From the NCBI GenBank assembly GCA_900168235.1, contig FUZG01000001.1:186001-250000 (forward strand): a stretch of DNA of 64,000 nucleotides. Direction: 5' to 3'. Positions within the stretch are counted from its first letter, which is position 1. Each line of letters begins with the position of its first letter. The notes beneath the pieces were generated by a model, which worked only from the letters and a program-made list of their open reading frames with translations, had not been told where the DNA came from and searched no databases. The position numbers were made by a program, and so were the translations under genes. Shown in pieces: positions 25,291 to 34,498 of the stretch. The DNA comes from Lachnospiraceae bacterium (lineage in GTDB: Bacteria; Bacillota; Clostridia; Lachnospirales; Lachnospiraceae).

Positions 25291-26796
25291 TTAATTCCAG
25301 TTATCTACAGCTGTGTTGTAGTACTGCATGAGTACAGGTTTTGTAAGCTGGTTTATTGCAACCTTTTCTGAAATCTCGTCCTTTCCAAAAGTGAAAAGGC
25401 TCGCCATATTTTCATCAGTCAGATACTTCGTTTCAACATCTACGGAATAATCTCCATCAAGTTCCTGTCTGGATGCCATGTTGAATCCCCAGTCACCGAA
25501 AGCCGGTACCTCCAGATGATATGGCTTAACCTTCAGCCCTTCGCTGGCTATAGTCTTATTAATGCACCAGAAAGCATCCTTTGCATAGTAAGGTGATGTG
25601 GACTGAACGACCATCACGCCTTTTTCTGCAAGAGCACTTTTACAAAGTCTGTAAAAAACATTTGAATACAGCTTATTAAGCGACTCCGAATTTGGGTCCG
25701 GCAGGTCAACGATTATGAGGTCGTAGAGCTGTTTATTATTTTCAAGATATTCATACGCATCTTCCACATGAGCGTGAAGCTTCTCATTTAAGAGGCTTTT
25801 CTGATTGATGGAAGTGATCTTTTCATCAGTACTGCATATACGTATCATTTCCTGATCAAGATCTACGAGGTCGATGGACTTCACGTCCTGATATTTCAGC
25901 ACTTCGCGCACTGCCATACCGTCACCGCCGCCGAGTATCAGCACATTTTCCCTGTTCTGAACCCTGCTCATGGGAACATGGACAAGCGCCTCATGATACC
26001 TATACTCATCCGCCGTAGAAAACTGGCAGTTTCCGTCGATGTAGAGTCTCGTGTCATCCTTGTGTCTGGTCATCACTATCTTCTGATAAGGAGTCTGCTC
26101 GATGAGGATGATACGGTCTCTGTACAGACCGCCCTCGATAGCTCCGGAAATATTATCGGCGAAGACCATTCCGCTTATCATCAGTATTATCAGTCCGCCC
26201 GTAATGACCTTGTATATCTTCTCGTGCTCTATCCTGTCTGAAAATCTGAAAAGGATTATCGCCGCACATATGATATTCAGCAGTCCGCAAAGGAATGATG
26301 TGGCGAAATAACCGAGTTTTGGCAAAAGCAAAAGAGGAAACGCCACTGAGCCGATAAGTCCGCCTAAATAATCAAAACTGAAAATGGACGACAGAGTCAT
26401 TTTCAGATTCTGCTCGTCCGCTTCTATGATCCGCGTAAGTACCGGGATCTCTGCCCCTGCAAGTGTTCCGATCATGATGGTTATGAGATACATGACCACT
26501 GCATAGGCTTCTATGTAGATATTTGCCATGAAAAGGATCAGGGAGCTCAGACCTCCCACTATTCCGATCCCGATCTCGATAGTGATAAAGATATTAAAAA
26601 GCTTCTTCCCGAAATATCTCGATATATATGAGCCAAGTCCCAGTGCACACATGTAAAAACCGATGGTAGTGGAATACTGCATGGTACTGTTTCCGAGAAG
26701 ATAGGAACTGACTGCGCTTATGATCAGCTCATAGCACATGGAACAACCTGAGATGATAAGCGTAGTCAGCATTAAAACTCTGTATTTTCCGGACAT
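25291..26796 (-). CDS. Membrane-fused spermidine-synthase-like aminopropyltransferase
   Basis: This 501-residue protein has about seven membrane helices in the first 220 residues, then a spermidine-synthase-like Rossmann domain. The SAM-type glycine motif is ILGGGDG at 287-293, followed by the acidic DLVDLDQ. The catalytic-region motif reads VDLPDPNSESLNKLYS near 364, differing from the D-S-x-DP-x-G-P of soluble SpeE. The C-terminus GDWGFNMAS is typical of this membrane-bound subgroup. The start overlaps the DUF350 stop by one base (TAATG). Annotations call such proteins polyamine aminopropyltransferases, but their acceptor is not evident from sequence; a membrane-located acceptor is possible. 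Confidence 0.85.
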   Translation of the reverse strand: MSGKYRVLMLTTLIISGCSMCYELIISAVSSYLLGNSTMQYSTTIGFYMCALGLGSYISRYFGKKLFNIFITIEIGIGIVGGLSSLILFMANIYIEAYAVVMYLITIMIGTLAGAEIPVLTRIIEADEQNLKMTLSSIFSFDYLGGLIGSVAFPLLLLPKLGYFATSFLCGLLNIICAAIILFRFSDRIEHEKIYKVITGGLIILMISGMVFADNISGAIEGGLYRDRIILIEQTPYQKIVMTRHKDDTRLYIDGNCQFSTADEYRYHEALVHVPMSRVQNRENVLILGGGDGMAVREVLKYQDVKSIDLVDLDQEMIRICSTDEKITSINQKSLLNEKLHAHVEDAYEYLENNKQLYDLIIVDLPDPNSESLNKLYSNVFYRLCKSALAEKGVMVVQSTSPYYAKDAFWCINKTIASEGLKVKPYHLEVPAFGDWGFNMASRQELDGDYSVDVETKYLTDENMASLFTFGKDEISEKVAINQLTKPVLMQYYNTAVDNWN

Positions 26797-27221
26797 TACT
26801 GGATAACTCCGCTGATGATAAGTGCGATTCCGACGAAGATACCGAACACCATGATACCGGCAGCTTCGTTTTTCTTAGCGATCTCTACGTTGAAATTAAA
26901 TCTGCGGTTCACGAGATCGACGAGGAAATATGCCACCATGAAAAATACGATACCGAGAACAGCGTAGATAAGCGTGTCAACAACTCCTGTGATGAGCGCA
27001 AGCTCTTTTTCCGCCATAGTGATAGTGGACACAGAGGAACGTATCACCAGTCCGAGACCTATATAGATTCCTGCGGATACCCAGCCAATCGCCTTATTTC
27101 CTTCAGTGATCTCCTTCGGAAAATCAGCCGGGAGGATCAGATCGATAAGGGCATAACCTGCTATCATGATCACCAGACCCACTATTACATAAACTACCAG
27201 TTCCAAAATTGTGCTAAGCAT
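26796..27221 (-). CDS. DUF350 family membrane protein
   Basis: This 141-residue integral membrane protein has four hydrophobic helices arranged as two internal repeats. GYALIDLILPADFPKEITEGNKAIGW in the first half corresponds to AYFLVDLVNRRFNFNVEIAKKNEAAG in the second. Each loop ends with a small polar N-x-A-x-G motif, as in DUF350. It is translationally coupled to the SpeE-like gene and follows speD by 35 bases. DUF350 genes recur beside SpeD- and SpeE-like genes in other bacteria (general knowledge); the function is undetermined. Confidence 0.85.
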   Translation of the reverse strand: MLSTILELVVYVIVGLVIMIAGYALIDLILPADFPKEITEGNKAIGWVSAGIYIGLGLVIRSSVSTITMAEKELALITGVVDTLIYAVLGIVFFMVAYFLVDLVNRRFNFNVEIAKKNEAAGIMVFGIFVGIALIISGVIQ

Positions 27222-27256
27222 TTTTTACGTCTCCTTATATTTTCTGTATAAACTGA

Positions 27257-27619
27257 TTAAGCGCCTTTTTCTTTTTCCCCCAAGGGCGCCACCTTCCGTT
27301 CTATACGATTGATCTTTGTTTCCGAAGCTCCAAAGGCTTCTTTCAGGCTCTCCGTGAGTTTTTCCACAACAAATTCCCGGCATGAAAAAACATCAACCGC
27401 TGCATAACCATATTCGGGCCATGTATGAATGGAAAAATGTGATGTGCTGATAACTGCGAAATATGTGATACCGATAGGTTGAAATTTATGTACACACTCT
27501 TCTACGATCTCCGCACCTATAGAGGCTATCGCGCTTTTTGCTATCTCGCGGATTCTTTCTTCGTTATCAAGTACCGATCTGTCACAGCCATAAAGATCTG
27601 CTGTTACCTGTATTGCCAA
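27257..27619 (-). CDS. speD: S-adenosylmethionine decarboxylase proenzyme-like (SpeD), variant processing site
   Basis: This 120-residue protein is a pyruvoyl-dependent decarboxylase of the prokaryotic SpeD family. The signature block STSHFSIHTWPEYGYAAVDVFSC spans 58-80. Ser60 is the expected pyruvoyl precursor, with His65 and Cys80 at the usual catalytic and processing positions. The residue before Ser60 is Thr59, where family members normally have Glu at the cleavage bond, and Cys80 is followed by Arg rather than Gly. AdoMet decarboxylation would supply the aminopropyl donor for the SpeE-like protein. Some SpeD homologues have other substrates, so the activity needs testing. Confidence 0.82.
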   Translation of the reverse strand: MAIQVTADLYGCDRSVLDNEERIREIAKSAIASIGAEIVEECVHKFQPIGITYFAVISTSHFSIHTWPEYGYAAVDVFSCREFVVEKLTESLKEAFGASETKINRIERKVAPLGEKEKGA

Positions 27620-27635
27620 TTTTTACTCCTTAAAA

Positions 27636-27971
27636 CTATTCACGGCATCTATTTTCTTCATTCTTGATCTCCCAATGAATGAGAAGTGTGAGTGCCGCAC
27701 GCAAAGCGATTATCGCTCCAAGTATACCAAGTTCTGACCATTCACGCACTACTACCGTACGAAGAACCTCGCCGCCGAGCTTAAATTCCAGTGCAAGCGC
27801 GATTCCTTCCGCAAGGTCCAGACGTATGGACATGTCCTTTTTCAGCCACCTGAAAAAGCACTTAAGCGCCGTGTAGACCAATATGCAGATACCGAAAAAC
27901 TCCAGTCCGAGCGTAGAAAACTCTACCACATACCGCAGGATAAACTCTGCACTCTGATAAGCAGTCTCCAT
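27636..27971 (-). CDS. DUF1622 family membrane protein
   Basis: The start at 27971 is set by GGGAGAGG five bases upstream; an upstream TTG lacks a site. The 111 residues have three hydrophobic segments. The C-terminal half carries the family block LAEGIALALEFKLGGEVLRTVVVREWSELG...IALRAALTLLIHWEI, which I recognise as DUF1622. It is the first gene of the leftward DUF1622-speD-DUF350-speE unit. Function unknown; all partners except SpeD are membrane proteins. Confidence 0.8.
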   Translation of the reverse strand: METAYQSAEFILRYVVEFSTLGLEFFGICILVYTALKCFFRWLKKDMSIRLDLAEGIALALEFKLGGEVLRTVVVREWSELGILGAIIALRAALTLLIHWEIKNEENRCRE

Positions 27972-28063
27972 ATATTCCTCTCCCAAAGAAATCCATAAAA
28001 ACAGCTCATGATCATAATAACTTTACGAAATTAATCATACCACACAAACACTGTTTATACATT

Positions 28064-28102
28064 AAAGAAGCCGTGGCTTTTATATAAAACCACGGCTTTG
28101 GA
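28064..28102 (-). terminator. Terminator of the ABC exporter operon
   Basis: AAGCCGTGG pairs perfectly with CCACGGCTT around a loop of about 14 bases; on the minus strand the stem is followed by CTTTAATG. It lies shortly after the stop at 28127. Confidence 0.75.
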
Positions 28103-28126
28103 AAACTCTTTTCTTATTTCACTTAC

Positions 28127-29869
28127 TTAGATGCTCCATCCTGCGCTTACATTCTGGAGGGCTGCCATGCGGTGGAACAGGCTGTCTTCTTTACTGTAGA
28201 GTTCATCGGGTCTGCCTTCCTCGCTGACCTTGCCTTCATCCAGTACGATTATCCTGTCAGCGGCTTCGACGGTGCGCATGCGGTGGGCGATGACGAGAAC
28301 CGTTTTACCTGCGAGGAGACGGGACAGTGCGCCCTGAACCTTCGTCTCATTTTCAACATCGAGGGACGCTGTCGCTTCATCCAGAAGGACGATGGGCGCA
28401 TCCTTAAGGAGTGCTCTTGCTATGGATATACGCTGTCTCTCACCACCTGAGAGCTTCACACCATTTTCTCCTATAGGCGTATCGTACCCTTGCGGGAGCT
28501 TCTCCACGAACTCTTCACAGTTCGCGGCTCTGGCTGCTGCCATGACTTCCTCATCAGTAGCGCCGTGCTTTCCGAGCCTGATATTTTCCATCACAGTATC
28601 ATCGAAAAGTACCACATCCTGAAATACCATGGAATAATCACCAAGGAGCACCTCAGGGTCTACCGTCTTTATATCTACGCCGCCGACCCTGACTGTTCCT
28701 TCAAAGGCATCCCAAAGCCTTGCGGCGAGCTTCGCGCAGGTACTTTTTCCCGATCCCGAAGGACCTACAAGAGCTGTGACTTCACCCTCTTTTGCAGTGA
28801 AACTCACTCCGTGGAGCACTTCATTGTCATCGTATGCAAAACCCACATTTTCAAAACTGATATCGTGTCCAGCAGGAGAAAACTCCTCTGAGCACTCAGC
28901 AGGCTCAGAATCCTTTATCTCTGCAAGTCTCTGTGCCGAGATCTGGGACACAAACATCTCTGCGATGAGCGCCAGTGCCTGATCAAAGGGAGCATAGATA
29001 CGGGTAATAACAAGCATGAACATGAAAAACATCATGAAATCGATCTTACCCGCAAGGATCAGGTCTGTAGCTGTGAGGATCGTTGTAGCGACACCCAGCC
29101 TCATGATCACACTCGCGGCATTTACAAAGATTCCTACTGACAGCTCTCCTTTTATACTGGTTTTTTCAAATGCATCTATCTTCTCATATACAGAATCAAG
29201 AAAACGTTTTTCCTGGTTAGTTGCGTGGATCTCACGAATATTTTCAACAGTCTCCTGTATGCTGTCAGAAACTCTTATCCCGGCTTCTTTTGAGCGTTCA
29301 GAGCTCTTTTTTGTGATCTCTCTGCTCCCGAAAAGCAGGAGAAATGCCACAGGAACTCCCCACAGACAGGCTATCGCAAGTTTCCAGTTGTAGCAAAAAA
29401 GTATCACGGCAACGATAGCTGTTGAAATGTAGGAACCGTAAAGATAGCTTAAGCAGTGAGACCACACGTGCTCCAGACGGTTTACGTCACCCATGATAGT
29501 CTCGGTCAGATCTGCAAGATCACGCTTTCCGAAGTACCCGAGAGGGAGTTTCCTTAAGCGCTCCGCAAGACTTATCCTTGCATTTTTTACTTCTCCGTAT
29601 ACGAGTCCGTAAGTGCTCTCATACTGCTTCATATAGGCAAGAAGCGCGATCACGAGAAACACCGCTGTCATAGCAAAGTATATTCCGGCTTTCGGAAGCG
29701 GAGCTCCCTCAAGCATGGTGTCCATGTACATTTTCATCATCATATACAGGATACCCATACCACCCATCACGACCAGATTTACGATCACCGTCCAGATGAT
29801 TCCCGTGATCATATTTTTTACCCCTTTAGGGCTCAGTGCATATTTTCTCTGAAAATCCTTACCGAACAT
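28127..29869 (-). CDS. ABC exporter half-transporter, second gene of a heterodimeric pair
   Basis: This 580-residue protein has a six-helix type-IV exporter membrane domain (about 15-310) and a C-terminal ATPase. The ATPase carries Walker A GPSGSGKST, Q-loop MVFQDVVLF, signature LSGGERQR, Walker B IVLLDEATASLD and H-loop IAHRM. The start codon directly abuts the stop of the partner gene, so the two proteins are co-translated and likely pair. The sequence style resembles YbtP/YbtQ or IrtAB-type exporters-importers linked to siderophores, but also multidrug exporters; no substrate gene is adjacent. Confidence 0.9.
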   Translation of the reverse strand: MFGKDFQRKYALSPKGVKNMITGIIWTVIVNLVVMGGMGILYMMMKMYMDTMLEGAPLPKAGIYFAMTAVFLVIALLAYMKQYESTYGLVYGEVKNARISLAERLRKLPLGYFGKRDLADLTETIMGDVNRLEHVWSHCLSYLYGSYISTAIVAVILFCYNWKLAIACLWGVPVAFLLLFGSREITKKSSERSKEAGIRVSDSIQETVENIREIHATNQEKRFLDSVYEKIDAFEKTSIKGELSVGIFVNAASVIMRLGVATTILTATDLILAGKIDFMMFFMFMLVITRIYAPFDQALALIAEMFVSQISAQRLAEIKDSEPAECSEEFSPAGHDISFENVGFAYDDNEVLHGVSFTAKEGEVTALVGPSGSGKSTCAKLAARLWDAFEGTVRVGGVDIKTVDPEVLLGDYSMVFQDVVLFDDTVMENIRLGKHGATDEEVMAAARAANCEEFVEKLPQGYDTPIGENGVKLSGGERQRISIARALLKDAPIVLLDEATASLDVENETKVQGALSRLLAGKTVLVIAHRMRTVEAADRIIVLDEGKVSEEGRPDELYSKEDSLFHRMAALQNVSAGWSI

Positions 29870-31669
29870 TTACACCGCCTCCTCTGCTGAAATGCGCCAT
29901 TTCACTGCCTGGTTGTATTCCTTCCACATTCGGGAATAGAGTCCGCCGGATGACGCGAGTTCTTCATGTGTCCCCTCTTCTGCCACATGACCTGACTCCA
30001 GCACAAATATCTTGTCCGCACCCGTTACGGTAGAAAGACGGTGGGCGATCATTATGACTGTACGATTTTTTGTAAGCTCTGCAAAAGCTTTCTGTATCAG
30101 GACTTCATTTTCGGGATCAGCAAATGCAGTGGCTTCATCAAGAACAACTATCGGAGCATCTTTTAATATTGCTCTTGCAAGGGCGACTCTCTGCTGTTCA
30201 CCACCTGACAGGTATGTTCCATCCGTGCCGATGACTGTATCTATGCCATTCGACAGCTTTTCTATGATGTCATCACACTGCGCCGCATGCAGAGCTTTCA
30301 GCACTTCTTCACGGCTTGCCTCGGGTCTTGCGGCACGCACATTTTCAAGGATGGATGCCTTGAATAAATGGTCATTCTGAAAAACAAATGCGATCCTGTT
30401 CATGAGATCGCGAGGCGCAATTTTTCGTACATCGACACCTCCGACCTTTACAGTACCTTCGCTCACATCCCAAAATCTCGGAATGAGGCTCGCAGCTGTG
30501 GTCTTTCCTCCGCCGGAAGGTCCTACGAGCGCAACTGTCTGTCCGGGCTTTACAGTCATAGAGATATTTTCAAGTGCAGGTATGTCCGAACCGTCATATC
30601 TGAATGTGACATTTTCAAATTCGATACTGTTATCCTTCGGTGTTTCCGGAGAATCCGTTATATCGAGTGTGGGGGCATCCATTACTTCATTGATACGTCC
30701 CAGCGCAGTTTTTGCCAGCATCATACCGCTTGCTGCAAACATTATCCTTGCAAGTGCTGTTGAGATTATTGCCGAGAAAACGGCGTAGAAAGCAAAATTT
30801 GTTACAAAAGCCGCCATGTTTCCGCTTTTCAGCGCTCCTGGAGCAATGAGAACCGCTGCCGGCACCAGAAATACAAAAGCGCCTGTAGTAAATGTGAGAT
30901 TTAACGCCTGCGGAAATTTGCAGACATTTACTGCATAACGTTCAGCCTTATCGCTGTAATTTTCGATGGCTTCCTTAAATGCACGGAAGGAATAAACCGT
31001 CTGCTGAAAAACCTTTACAACGGGTATTCCGCGGACATACTCAGTCCCCGCCTTACTCATCTGGTCCTGTGCCGCCTGGTATTCTGCCATCAGAGCTGCA
31101 TTTTTTCCGCCCATCATGGAGCACATGGCTGCGACAGATACTACCGCTGCAATGAGGCACGCTGACCCCATCCGCCAGTCAAAAATAAGCATGAGTACCA
31201 GCATGGATATGAACATTGCGACCGTTCCTGCTATATCTGCAAGATTATGGGCAAGCAGCGTCTCTGTTTCTGCAACTGCTCCATCCATACGGTTCCTTAC
31301 AAGTCCCGATGCGTTTTCGTCAAAAAATCCCAGGGGTGTTTTCATCAGATGCTCAAGGCATCTCTTTCTGATATTTGACGCTGTCCTGAACGCTGCGAGA
31401 TGCGTACACATAAGTGCCGCGAAATACACGATTATACCCGCGACAGAATACGAAAATGCCATCCATCCGTAACGGGATATTCCTGCTGCCCGAGTCCAGT
31501 CCGGTGCCACAGCGATCAGCTCACGTGCTGCCAGCCATATGCATAAATATGGCACCATTCCAAGGACCATGGCAACTGCCGAAAGTCCCAGTCCCAGATA
31601 TGTCAGCATCCTGTAGTTCCCTGCATAGCCCAACAGGACAGCTACGTCACTTTGACTCTTTTCCTTCAT
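29870..31669 (-). CDS. ABC exporter half-transporter, first gene of a heterodimeric pair
   Basis: This 599-residue protein has a six-helix membrane domain (about 20-320) fused to an ATPase. The ATPase has Walker A GPSGGGKTT, Q-loop FVFQNDHLF, signature LSGGEQQR, Walker B IVVLDEATAFADPE and H-loop IAHRL. Walker B is followed by FADPE rather than the usual SLD, a feature also seen in YbtP/YbtQ-type subunits. Both subunits have catalytic Glu after Walker B, so neither site looks degenerate. It precedes and abuts its partner. Confidence 0.9.
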   Translation of the reverse strand: MKEKSQSDVAVLLGYAGNYRMLTYLGLGLSAVAMVLGMVPYLCIWLAARELIAVAPDWTRAAGISRYGWMAFSYSVAGIIVYFAALMCTHLAAFRTASNIRKRCLEHLMKTPLGFFDENASGLVRNRMDGAVAETETLLAHNLADIAGTVAMFISMLVLMLIFDWRMGSACLIAAVVSVAAMCSMMGGKNAALMAEYQAAQDQMSKAGTEYVRGIPVVKVFQQTVYSFRAFKEAIENYSDKAERYAVNVCKFPQALNLTFTTGAFVFLVPAAVLIAPGALKSGNMAAFVTNFAFYAVFSAIISTALARIMFAASGMMLAKTALGRINEVMDAPTLDITDSPETPKDNSIEFENVTFRYDGSDIPALENISMTVKPGQTVALVGPSGGGKTTAASLIPRFWDVSEGTVKVGGVDVRKIAPRDLMNRIAFVFQNDHLFKASILENVRAARPEASREEVLKALHAAQCDDIIEKLSNGIDTVIGTDGTYLSGGEQQRVALARAILKDAPIVVLDEATAFADPENEVLIQKAFAELTKNRTVIMIAHRLSTVTGADKIFVLESGHVAEEGTHEELASSGGLYSRMWKEYNQAVKWRISAEEAV

Positions 31670-31827
31670 ATACGTACTTCCTCCTCAATAAGATCATTTA
31701 TGGATCAATAGAGTTTCTGTAACCGTTTTATTAGTCACAGCTAACAATATAGCACTTAGAACACATTAATCAAGGAGGCCACCTGATAACAAATATCAAT
31801 AAGGATTTTAAAAAATCCCGCCAGGTT
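31670..31827. other. Spacer between ABC exporter operon and Nramp terminator
   Basis: No gene is visible. It must hold the leftward promoter of the exporter operon. A TAAGGAGG-like ribosome site directly precedes the exporter start; no clear operator was seen. Confidence 0.35.
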
Positions 31828-31848
31828 AATTTGCATGGCACGCACTAA
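31828..31848. repeat. Fragment of dispersed terminator-adjacent repeat, copy 3
   Basis: The 19-mer ATTTGCATGGCACGCACTA occurs here and exactly again at 61310-61329 inside the long repeat copy. As elsewhere, it abuts a Rho-independent terminator. Confidence 0.7.
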
Positions 31849-31880
31849 AAGGCTGGCCCCTTAAGGAGCCAGCCTTTAAC
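31848..31880 (-). terminator. Terminator of the Nramp-like/aldolase operon
   Basis: AAAGGCTGGC and GCCAGCCTTT form a near-perfect stem around CCCTTAAGGA; on the minus strand it is followed by TTAGTGC. It follows the Nramp-like stop by about 22 bases. Confidence 0.75.
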
Positions 31881-31901
31881 GTCAATCATTCAATTTAAGG
31901 G

Positions 31902-33209
31902 TCAACCACCAATAAAGGAGTTGATAAGATTTGGTATCTGGGTTCTTAATGCATTGATGGTCATAAATACTGCAAATACATAGCAGACAGTCATCAGCAC
32001 CTGAAGGACTCTCGGTGTCTTAACACCCACGAAAAGCTCCTTCTTCCAAAGTATCAGTACCATGAACAGTCCTGCAACAGGTGTTGCGATGGATGTTGCC
32101 ACATTTGCTATGAAGATAAGCTGTGTAGGTGATCCGCCGTATGTAAAGCAGATGATAGTTGCAACTGCAAGACATCCAAGGCAGATATACTTTACAGGCT
32201 TTGATTCAAGTCCTGTTTCTTTATCGAGACCTGCATTTAAGAGCACTACACCTCTCTGGGTATTTCCGAGAAGTGATGAAAATCCTGCGCCGATGATAGC
32301 GATACCCATTACAATGGGTGCAGCATTTCCGAGGAACGGACGGAGCAGATCACCAAGCTGTGCCGGTGCCTTGATAGCTGTTCCTGTAGGATTCAGCACA
32401 ATGGCACCTACGAGAACGATCGCTCCTGAAATGAGCACTACTGTCACGATATGTGTTATCGCATCAGCTCTCATTGCTCCGTTAAATAAGTCTTCTTTCT
32501 TCCACTTTTTCTCAAGTCCAAGATATGTACCGTAGATTCCGGCGGTTACAGCTGCGTTCGTACTGATGTAAGCAAGCGCCGTCGTAAATGAGCCTTCCGG
32601 AAATGCCGGTGTCACAAGTCCTTTTGCCATAGGTCCCCATGCAGGACCGCCTGTAGAAACAAGTGTCGCAAAAAATGCGATTATCATACCGATAATGCAT
32701 ATGGTGATGCCCTTCTCAACCTTGGAGTAAACGCCCTTTGTGAGATAGCAGAAAGCCAGTACTCCAAGCATGATGAGCGAACCGATCCTCCAGTCAAAGC
32801 CGAATATCAGATTCATTCCGGCTCCGGTTCCCGTGATATTTCCTAAGGTAAAGAAGAAACATGACAGGAACAATGCTATTCCGCAGAAAGCTGATGCTGC
32901 GCCGCCGTAATAGTGTCTGATAGCGTGTAGTATCGGCATCCCCGACATTATGGATATCCTGTAGGAAGTCATGGTGAAGGTGATTCCCATAATGATTATC
33001 GGGATCAGAAGCCACATCATCTGATAGCCATAGTTTGCCCCCATCATGGCTGATGTTGTGATGTTTCCGGGTCCGATAACGATTCCTGTAAGGATGATTC
33101 CGGGACCTACTTTTTTAAGTATTTCTCCAAACGAAAGTTTCTTTACATTATCAGGATCAAAGCCAAGTCTGTCCTTAGCCGATGCTGCCCCATTTGCGAT
33201 TATATCCAT
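31902..33209 (-). CDS. Nramp-fold transporter lacking the metal-binding motifs
   Basis: This 435-residue membrane protein has about eleven helices with the clear Nramp pattern VGPGIILTGIVIGPGNITTSAMMGANYGY at the start. The hallmark DPGN of helix 1 is GPGN here (46-49), so the metal-binding Asp is missing. In helix 6 the usual MPH is replaced by TAG (about 222-224, within AAVTAGIYG). Both direct metal ligand sets of Nramp/MntH are therefore absent, and Mn2+/Fe2+ transport is unlikely. It is cotranscribed downstream of a DapA-family aldolase gene, with a divergent LacI regulator, so an organic substrate linked to that aldolase is the better hypothesis. Confidence 0.85.
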   Translation of the reverse strand: MDIIANGAASAKDRLGFDPDNVKKLSFGEILKKVGPGIILTGIVIGPGNITTSAMMGANYGYQMMWLLIPIIIMGITFTMTSYRISIMSGMPILHAIRHYYGGAASAFCGIALFLSCFFFTLGNITGTGAGMNLIFGFDWRIGSLIMLGVLAFCYLTKGVYSKVEKGITICIIGMIIAFFATLVSTGGPAWGPMAKGLVTPAFPEGSFTTALAYISTNAAVTAGIYGTYLGLEKKWKKEDLFNGAMRADAITHIVTVVLISGAIVLVGAIVLNPTGTAIKAPAQLGDLLRPFLGNAAPIVMGIAIIGAGFSSLLGNTQRGVVLLNAGLDKETGLESKPVKYICLGCLAVATIICFTYGGSPTQLIFIANVATSIATPVAGLFMVLILWKKELFVGVKTPRVLQVLMTVCYVFAVFMTINALRTQIPNLINSFIGG

Positions 33210-33238
33210 ATACCCGTACCCCCGTGCGGTGTGATGTC

Positions 33239-34210
33239 TTATGCAAATTTGCTCATATCAACTTTTTCCAGACCGCTGTTCTTGATTCCCTGTGCGATCC
33301 AGTCCTTCTCTTCCTGATCAAGCGGCAGAACCGGCTTTCTCATAAGACCGCTGGAGAAGATGCCTCTCTGTACCAGAGTTTCCTTCAGACGAGCGTGAGC
33401 TTCACCGGAAGGCTGACCGCCGCCGTAAATAGCCTGGCTGATGTGATAGATCCTGTCGCTCCACTCCTGTGCTTCCTTAAGTGTATGCTTGTCAGGATTT
33501 GCAAATACTTCTCTTGCCGGGCAGATAAGTTCCGGTACGCATCCTGCAAAACCGATAAGTGCTCCGTCCATTCCCGGGAACCATGATACGCAAAGTGTTT
33601 CATCATGGCATGTGATAAGGCTGATATCCGGGCACTCCTTTCGAAGAAGTCTTACATCATGCTCGTAAATAGAAGTTACGCGGGTTCCCATCTTGATGCA
33701 CTTTACGTGATCGATTTCTTTGCACATCTTGATAAGTGTCTCTACCGGATAAAATGCTTTTGAAGTTGCCGGATAGAGATGGATGATGATATCGATGTCA
33801 GCACCCTCAGCTACGTCCTTTATGTACTCGAAAGGAGCCTTGGGGTTCATTCCGAATCTGAGCCACATATGAGGCGGCATAAGGAGGATCGCATCTGCTC
33901 CTGCTGCCTTTGCTTCTGCTGCCATCTCGATAGACTCGATAGTGTTCTCACAGTTTACACCGGAAACGATGGTCATCTTGTCACCGCACTCCTCTGCACA
34001 GATCTCGATGACTCTCTTTCTCTCTGCTCTTGAAAGACCTGTGATCTCACCTGTATGTCCGTTGCAGACAAGACCCTGAATACCCTGATCATAGAAGCTC
34101 TTGATCCAGCGAAGATATGCTCTGAACTCAGGCTCGTTGATCGTGTAATCATCGTTAAGAGGAACTGAAACTGCAGGGAAAATTGTCTTGAAATTCTTTG
34201 TCTTTGCCAT
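33239..34210 (-). CDS. DapA/N-acetylneuraminate-lyase family aldolase
   Basis: This cytoplasmic TIM-barrel class I aldolase has 323 residues. The Schiff-base Lys lies in VKCIKMGTR and the catalytic Tyr in IIIHLYPATSKAF. The pyruvate-binding loop reads NGHTGEITGLSRAER rather than the GTTGE of true dihydrodipicolinate synthase. This change and the operon (transporter, LacI regulator) argue against lysine biosynthesis and for breakdown or dehydration of a sugar acid or other 2-oxo acid-derived compound. It is the first gene of the leftward unit, 29 bases before the transporter gene. Substrate unknown. Confidence 0.88.
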   Translation of the reverse strand: MAKTKNFKTIFPAVSVPLNDDYTINEPEFRAYLRWIKSFYDQGIQGLVCNGHTGEITGLSRAERKRVIEICAEECGDKMTIVSGVNCENTIESIEMAAEAKAAGADAILLMPPHMWLRFGMNPKAPFEYIKDVAEGADIDIIIHLYPATSKAFYPVETLIKMCKEIDHVKCIKMGTRVTSIYEHDVRLLRKECPDISLITCHDETLCVSWFPGMDGALIGFAGCVPELICPAREVFANPDKHTLKEAQEWSDRIYHISQAIYGGGQPSGEAHARLKETLVQRGIFSSGLMRKPVLPLDQEEKDWIAQGIKNSGLEKVDMSKFA

Positions 34211-34290
34211 AATATTTACTCTCCTTTTTTTCTGGAAATAATAGTCGTTTTCTTTTTCTGATATACAAAGATGCGGCGCCGTTGTTTCTA

Positions 34291-34304
34291 TGCAATCGTT
34301 TGTA
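34291..34304. promoter_or_regulatory. LacI-type operator, aldolase-proximal
   Basis: TGCAATCGTTTGTA is an imperfect palindrome centred on CG, the classic LacI-family half-site layout. The first 13 bases recur exactly at 34499-34511. It lies about 80 bases upstream of the leftward aldolase start. Confidence 0.75.
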
Positions 34305-34498
34305 TTAACTATGGTCTATTTATAACACTTCACAAATCCATAGGCAATATTATGGCTTTCTTCTGCAATTTTTTGCATGCCCTCTGCATTTTATTGCACA
34401 AATTGTATATTTTCCACTACTATGATACATTGTAATTGTGCACATTTCAACTACACCTTGTTTTATGATCGTCGATGATCATTGTTCTCCATTTTTCA

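Noticed and set aside
28127-31669. Siderophore system based on YbtPQ-like ABC pair
   Set aside because: There are no siderophore biosynthesis or receptor genes alongside; the similarity is noted but the substrate is left open.
31902-33209. Manganese transporter mntH
   Set aside because: Both the DPGN and MPH metal motifs are missing, so the metal-transport name is not supported.
33239-34210. True dihydrodipicolinate synthase (dapA)
   Set aside because: The pyruvate loop differs from GTTGE and the operon holds a transporter and LacI regulator, not lysine genes; kept as family-level aldolase.
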